DNA of 64,000 bases from Sphingobium arseniciresistens (GTDB lineage Bacteria > Pseudomonadota > Alphaproteobacteria > Sphingomonadales > Sphingomonadaceae). The translations under genes were made by a program, and so were the position numbers. The stretch is taken from NCBI GenBank assembly GCA_029167225.1, contig JARFNK010000021.1, positions 1 through 64,000 on the forward strand, given 5' to 3'. This document shows positions 60,972 to 64,000 of this stretch, piece by piece. The notes below the pieces were generated by a model. That model was not told the DNA's origin and made no database searches. It was given only the letters and a program-made list of their open reading frames with translations. Position 1 is the stretch's first letter. Every line of letters starts with the position of its first letter.

Positions 60972-61543
60972 GCTGCACCTCCCTGCGGCCAGCCGCTTTC
61001 CAGCGCCGTGACGCTCGCCTGTTCGGATTCACGGAGGGCTGCGAGGACAAGGCGCACGCCCTTGGCCGCGTCGTTCTCCACCGTCGATTCCGTAACGCCG
61101 AGGCGACGCGCGATTTCCTTCTGCGAGATGCCCTCGATCTTCCGCATCTCGAAGATGAGTCGGCAACGCTCCGGCAGGCCCGCAACGATCTGACGAACGC
61201 GGTCGACCTCTATGCGTCCGCCGACCTGCCGCTCCGGCGAAGGGGTTTCATCGAAGGGAGCCAGTGCCTCGATGTCGGCAACCGCGTCGATACGGACGAT
61301 ACGCTGCCGCCGCATCTGCGCGGTCAGAAGATTACGCGCGATCGAGAAGAAATAGGCGTCAGGACGATCGACCGCCGCCACGTCATCCAGCGACGCGAGG
61401 CGGCAATAGGTTTCCTGAATCACGTCGTCTATGTCTTCCTGCTGCATTTTCGACCGGCTCAGCCAGGCACGCACCTTCCCTTCGTGGGGCATGACACGAT
61501 CGGCCACCCACGCCACGATCCTCCGGCGGCGTTGCTCTTCCAT
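60968..61543 (-). CDS. ECF sigma factor, second set (FecI-like)
   Basis: A 191-aa ECF sigma. Region 2 is EDIDDVIQETYCRLASLDDVAAVDRPDAYFFSIARNLLTAQMRR and region 4 is LPERCRLIFEMRKIEGISQKEIARRLGVTESTVENDAAKGVRLVLAAL. It heads the minus-strand set sigma-FecR-TonB receptor-hydrolase. It differs clearly from the sigma of the first set, so the two systems should not cross-activate freely. Confidence 0.88.
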   Translation of the reverse strand: MEEQRRRRIVAWVADRVMPHEGKVRAWLSRSKMQQEDIDDVIQETYCRLASLDDVAAVDRPDAYFFSIARNLLTAQMRRQRIVRIDAVADIEALAPFDETPSPERQVGGRIEVDRVRQIVAGLPERCRLIFEMRKIEGISQKEIARRLGVTESTVENDAAKGVRLVLAALRESEQASVTALESGWPQGGAA

Positions 61544-61581
61544 CCATCAATCCGTTCGAGAGGAAGGCCCTCTACCTCCCC

Positions 61582-61610
61582 TTAGACGCCCGGCGCGGCA
61601 ACCTCCTTAA
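61582..61610 (-). promoter_or_regulatory. Candidate autoregulated ECF promoter of the second sigma gene
   Basis: On the minus strand TTAAGGAGGTTG is followed, about 11-15 bp later, by CGTCTAA (61582-61588), a common -10 form for FecI-type ECF sigma factors. It lies about 40 bp before the sigma start codon. The -35 half is uncertain. Confidence 0.3.
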
Positions 61611-61651
61611 AACGGTTTCATTTTTATTTCAGGGCGCGGCGCCGGTCGTTG

Positions 61652-62047
61652 CTACTCCTCCACGGGTTCGGCTACCTTGCGCCGACGCCCGCGCGGTTTC
61701 GGTGTCGGCGGCACCGGCGGGGCGGCCCGCTTGCGCCCGAGGCCGATCTTGTGCGCCAGATCCCGGCGCTGTTCGGCATAGGCGGGTGCGACCAGCGGAT
61801 AGTCGGAAGGGAGCTGCCATTTCGCCCGATATTCGTCCGGCGTCATGTCGTGATCGGTTTTCAGATGCCGTTTCAGCATCTTCAGTTTCTTGCCGTCCTC
61901 CAGGCAGACGATGTGGTCGCGTTTGATCGAGCTGCGAACTGTCACCGCCGGCTGCTGTGCCGTCTCCGTCGGCTGGATCGGCGCACCGAGTCCGGCCAGC
62001 GCCGAATGCACATTGGCGATGAGCTGCGGCAGGTCGCCCACCGCCAC
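61652..62047 (-). CDS. MucR/Ros-family regulator, N-terminally truncated
   Basis: A 131-aa (GTG start) zinc-finger regulator of the alphaproteobacterial MucR type. SSIKRDHIVCLEDGKKLKMLKRHLKTDHDMTPDEYRAKWQLPSDYPLVAPAYAEQRRDLAHKIGLGRK is the full DNA-binding region, with Cys and two His visible and one zinc Cys apparently replaced. The basic tail KPRGRRRKV is normal. Upstream of the GTG the frame still reads AHVGSNSV, typical of MucR, and then becomes antisense to a DUF2285 fragment. The native first 20 or so residues were therefore lost in a rearrangement near 62065. The product may still bind DNA. Confidence 0.78.
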   Translation of the reverse strand: MAVGDLPQLIANVHSALAGLGAPIQPTETAQQPAVTVRSSIKRDHIVCLEDGKKLKMLKRHLKTDHDMTPDEYRAKWQLPSDYPLVAPAYAEQRRDLAHKIGLGRKRAAPPVPPTPKPRGRRRKVAEPVEE

Positions 62048-62069
62048 GGAATTGCTACCGACATGCGCT

Positions 62070-62398
62070 GCGCGGCCTCGACTGCTTCGCCTCGCTCCTC
62101 GACGACGAAGGCGAACATATCCTGTTCTCCGATGGGCTGCGCTCGATCCGACTCGATATGCTGGCGGGCAGCCTCGCCGCTGGCCCGGCCGCGCTATGCT
62201 GGCACATCGACGGCATCGCCGGCGCCGGCCCGCAGATATTGGCGCTGCGCCAGTTCGTCGCGCTGGCGCGCAGCGGCGGCTTCGCCCGCTCGCTGCACCC
62301 GCCCGAACGCCGCGCCCGGCGCTGGGTCCAGATGCTCCGTGTCCATGACGCGCTGGCGGTCGGCGCGACCCATCGCGAGATTGCCGGGGCGCTGTGTT
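62070..62398 (+). pseudogene. Internal fragment of a DUF2285-domain gene
   Basis: In one plus-strand frame the region reads RGLDCFASLLDDEGEHILFSDG, then LRSIRLDMLAGSL. It continues LALRQFVALARSGGFARSLHPPERRARRWVQ and HDALAVGATHREIAGALC. This is the DUF2285 pattern of alphaproteobacterial mobile elements. There is no start codon or N-terminal half. The fragment is fused at its left to the MucR 5' end and at its right (about 62400) to the XRE gene 3' end, both in antisense. It is a relic rather than a gene. Confidence 0.65.
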
Positions 62399-62613
62399 GC
62401 GGTCAGCGGGTGCAGCATTTCCCCCGGCGCGATGCCGAGGGCTTCGGCCAGGCTGTCGAGCTTGTCGATCGACAGCCTATATTTCCCATGCTCGATGTCG
62501 CTGATGTAGCTGCGATCGACTCCGGCAATCACGGCCAGCTCCACCTGACCGAGACCACGCGCATCGCGAAGGGCTTTCAAATTACGCGCCACGATTTTCC
62601 GCAAAGGAGTCAT
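62194..62613 (-). CDS. XRE-family regulator with chimeric C-terminus
   Basis: The first 75 residues are a normal XRE protein (MTPLRKIVARNLKALRDARGLGQVELAVIAGVDRSYISDIEHGKYRLSIDKLDSLAEALGIAPGEMLHPL), the usual full length of this type. After that the frame runs on for about 65 residues (GRADRQRVMDTEH...) that are antisense to the DUF2285 fragment. The native stop was therefore lost in the rearrangement. AAAGGAG-like sequence is not obvious; ATG 62613 is the family start. It may remain functional as a DNA-binding protein. Confidence 0.7.
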   Translation of the reverse strand: MTPLRKIVARNLKALRDARGLGQVELAVIAGVDRSYISDIEHGKYRLSIDKLDSLAEALGIAPGEMLHPLTATQRPGNLAMGRADRQRVMDTEHLDPAPGAAFGRVQRAGEAAAARQRDELAQRQYLRAGAGDAVDVPA

Positions 62614-62702
62614 TCGCGCGACTGTGGTCGCCAATCGAATTACTCGTGTAGGAAATAGTCCACACGGCTATTCGCCCTTTCGGGCGTCGGGATCGCTGCT
62701 CC

Positions 62703-63032
62703 CTACTGGTCGTCCGAAACATGCAGCCATTCGGGAATGTCGCGGCGCGCGTCGAGGACGCGCCACACGTCGATATGGTCGGCGCGCTCGACATAGAAAA
62801 CCAGATAGGGGAACCGGCCCAGCGAGCGATGGCGCAGGCCCGGCAGGTCGAGTTCATGCGCGTAGCGCGGCGATCCCGTGCCCGGATGCTCGCCGATCCA
62901 GCGATAGGCCGCCTCCAGCGCCTCGACGAAGCCGAGCGCGATGTCCGCGCCGGCCTCGCGCGCATAATGGTCGATTGCGTCCTCGACGTCGCGATGAGCC
63001 TGCGCGCGCGGAACGACCGCCTTCGCGGTCAT
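62703..63032 (-). CDS. parE: ParE/RelE-type toxin
   Basis: A 109-aa RelE/ParE-fold toxin. PRAQAHRDVEDAIDHYAREAGADIALGFVEALEAAYRWIGEHPGTGSPRYAHELDLPGLRHRSLGRFPYLVFYVERADHIDVWRVLDARRDIPEWL shows the whole pattern, including the C-terminal VLDARRDIP. ParE members poison gyrase. The gene overlaps its ParD antitoxin by 4 bp. Confidence 0.9.
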   Translation of the reverse strand: MTAKAVVPRAQAHRDVEDAIDHYAREAGADIALGFVEALEAAYRWIGEHPGTGSPRYAHELDLPGLRHRSLGRFPYLVFYVERADHIDVWRVLDARRDIPEWLHVSDDQ

Positions 63033-63262
63033 TGCGTGCGGCTGGTCCGCTCGCGCAATGCGTCGAAATAGGCGGCGTCGGCCGGGACGCCGGGCGCGGA
63101 CTCCGCGCCGTCGAGCAACAGGCGGCGAAGCCGCTGGCGGTCCTGATCCTTACGGATCAGCTCACGCACATATTCGCTGCTGGTGCCGTAGCCACGCCCG
63201 GCAACCTGTTCGTCGACGAAGCTCTTGAGCGTGTCCGGCAGCGAGATGTTCATCGTGCTCAT
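63029..63262 (-). CDS. parD: ParD-type antitoxin
   Basis: A 77-aa ribbon-helix-helix antitoxin. MNISLPDTLKSFVDEQVAGRGYGTSSEYVRELIRKDQDRQRLRRLLLDGAESAP is the ParD pattern. ATG 63262 begins MSTMNISLP; a second Met 3 codons later is possible. Upstream open sequence to 63448 is not protein-like. Confidence 0.9.
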   Translation of the reverse strand: MSTMNISLPDTLKSFVDEQVAGRGYGTSSEYVRELIRKDQDRQRLRRLLLDGAESAPGVPADAAYFDALRERTSRTQ

Positions 63263-63317
63263 GGTGCCCAAGATAGATGTTTGGCAAAATTTGGCAAGAT
63301 TGACGATCGCGCCACCG

Positions 63318-63515
63318 TCAGGCGATCGGGCCGAGATCGTCGGGGAACAGCGCCGGCTGGCAATAGCGCGCTCCCGCTTCCTCGCTGCGGATGTCGAAGC
63401 AGCGCAGCCGCTCGGCGATATGGCGGGCGAGGTTCGTGGTCGCGGCATGGCGCTGGCGGCGGTCGGGATCGGTCAGCCCGTCCAGCAAGGCCGGGGCTGC
63501 GCCGAAGAGCGTCAC
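63318..63515 (-). CDS. Hypothetical short ORF, possibly a 3' gene remnant
   Basis: A 65-aa reading from a GTG, ending LARHIAERLRCFDIRSEEAGARYCQPALFPDDLGPIA, with protein-like composition but no ribosome-binding site. The frame stays open upstream of the GTG for about 25 more codons, so this is more likely the tail of a broken gene than an intact one. No family is recognised. Confidence 0.3.
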   Translation of the reverse strand: MTLFGAAPALLDGLTDPDRRQRHAATTNLARHIAERLRCFDIRSEEAGARYCQPALFPDDLGPIA

Positions 63516-63604
63516 TTCGAGGTGCAGCGCAAGATCGTTCGCGGTGCAGCCACGATAATTCTGGACGCAGAATCGATTCTCATTGTCTTGGTTCGGCTCA
63601 TCAT
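63512..63604 (-). pseudogene. Possible N-terminal remnant of an SRPBCC/AHSA1-like gene
   Basis: A 30-codon reading from tandem ATGs (RIDSASRIIVAAPRTIL near its centre) resembles the first strand of SRPBCC-domain proteins as I remember them, then stops. A loose AGGA lies upstream. Too short to function, and the similarity is by eye only. Confidence 0.25.
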
Positions 63605-63922
63605 GAGGACGGTCCTATCCCTAACTCGCGCCACGACGCCACTTTTCTTGCCGATCGATCTCCCTGACAGGAAATCCGTCCGCCCTGCCCCACCTCTCGT
63701 CCTTCGATCAGGCCAGCAAGACGACCGTTAGCGCTGCAACGAATGACTCTTGACACCCCCAATTAGATGATGTGTCACGTATTTGCATGATGTATCATCG
63801 GTTTCTAAAGGTCGGATTCGAGTAATTTTCAGCAAATATCAATGGGTTCGATACCGACCAGCGAGTCGAGCCCTCCATCGATGACGCTCATGGAGACGTA
63901 TCTATTTTTGGAGCAGCGGCAT
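63605..63922. promoter_or_regulatory. Intergenic region before the right-edge oxidoreductase gene
   Basis: 318 bp with lower GC than average and no gene seen. TTGACA at 63750-63755 could be a -35 element. Nearby are two related repeats, ATGATGTGTCA and ATGATGTATCA, about 20 bp apart (63766-63800), which could be regulator sites. Confidence 0.3.
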
Positions 63923-64000
63923 GTCTGAAAATTTCGATGTGGTGGTGATCGGGTCCGGCCATAACGGGCTGGTCACGGCAGGCTATCTCGCCAAGGCCGG
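63923..64000 (+). CDS. FAD-dependent oxidoreductase (phytoene-desaturase-like), 5' end only
   Basis: The first 26 codons are visible: MSENFDVVVIGSGHNG, then LVTAGYLAKAG. The GxGxxG dinucleotide-binding motif at the very N-terminus with HNG is characteristic of the phytoene dehydrogenase/PYROXD2-like family. The rest lies beyond the window. GGAGCAGCGGC precedes the ATG. Confidence 0.75.

Noticed and set aside
54777-62000. Search for lasso precursor, B or C genes near the second isopeptidase set
   Set aside because: The gaps at 54777-54937, 57257-57350 and 61544-61651 contain no short ORF with a leader Thr-x-Gly site and an Asp/Glu at ring position 7-9.
63750-63800. Paired ATGATGTRTCA repeats as a possible short repeat array
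   Set aside because: Only two copies, imperfect and in a likely promoter; not enough for a repeat-array call.
1-64000. CRISPR arrays, tRNA or rRNA genes, integrase, relaxase or oriT
   Set aside because: No regularly spaced repeats, no cloverleaf-like or ribosomal sequence, and no recognisable integrase or relaxase protein was seen.

Overview
The window is GC-rich DNA, most likely from an alphaproteobacterium of the Sphingomonadales. The genes I recognise that point there are AtxE-type lasso-peptide isopeptidases beside FecI/FecR/TonB-receptor sets, a MucR/Ros regulator, a strawberry-notch/ParB/toprim maintenance block and an F-type conjugation operon. Most of the window looks like a large conjugative element (ICE or plasmid). 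I see no integrase, relaxase, att site, rRNA or tRNA, so its ends lie outside the window or are not recognisable.

Layout. (1) 0.1-7.7 kb, minus strand: element-maintenance genes. These are a strawberry-notch-type helicase/methylase cut off at a 20-bp perfect palindrome, a DpdA-like TGT-family protein, a 64-aa protein, a large ParB-like protein and a CHC2/toprim primase-like protein. Three of them carry the same purine-rich leader 45-49 nt before the start codon. (2) 8.2-19.4 kb: a complete lasso-peptide locus. Plus strand: MarR-like regulator, ECF sigma, FecR, TonB receptor, isopeptidase. Minus strand, converging: XRE and GntR regulators, two 45-aa precursors, B protein (leader binding plus peptidase) and C protein (macrolactam synthetase). 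(3) 20.3-45.8 kb, plus strand: a tightly overlapping F-type type IV secretion operon (DsbC, pilin candidate, TraL/E/K/B/V/C, two small membrane proteins, DNA methyltransferase, TraW/U/N/TrbC, S26 peptidase, TraF, TrbB-like protein, TraH, TraG). Three cargo modules sit in it on the opposite strand (GNAT/DUF1778, PIN/AbrB, AAA-DUF4143 ATPase). (4) 45.8-54.8 kb: accessory genes. These include RES/Xre-like, Phd/PIN and MNT-HEPN toxin-antitoxin genes, an AraC/SDR pair, a DEDD exonuclease and a CmcJ/NvfI-GST-SDR operon. (5) 54.9-61.5 kb, minus strand: a second sigma/FecR/TonB receptor/isopeptidase set with no precursor, B or C genes. (6) 61.6-63.6 kb: a recombination scar of truncated MucR, DUF2285 and XRE genes, then ParDE and remnants. 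The window ends in the first codons of an FAD-dependent oxidoreductase.

How it may work together (inference): the cell makes and matures two lasso peptides. A sigma/anti-sigma/TonB system senses and re-imports them or related peptides, and the isopeptidase opens the ring. The second set could recognise other lasso peptides made elsewhere. The conjugation operon would spread the locus, while the many toxin-antitoxin pairs would stabilise the element. All protein assignments were made by eye from motifs and gene order; no database search was run.
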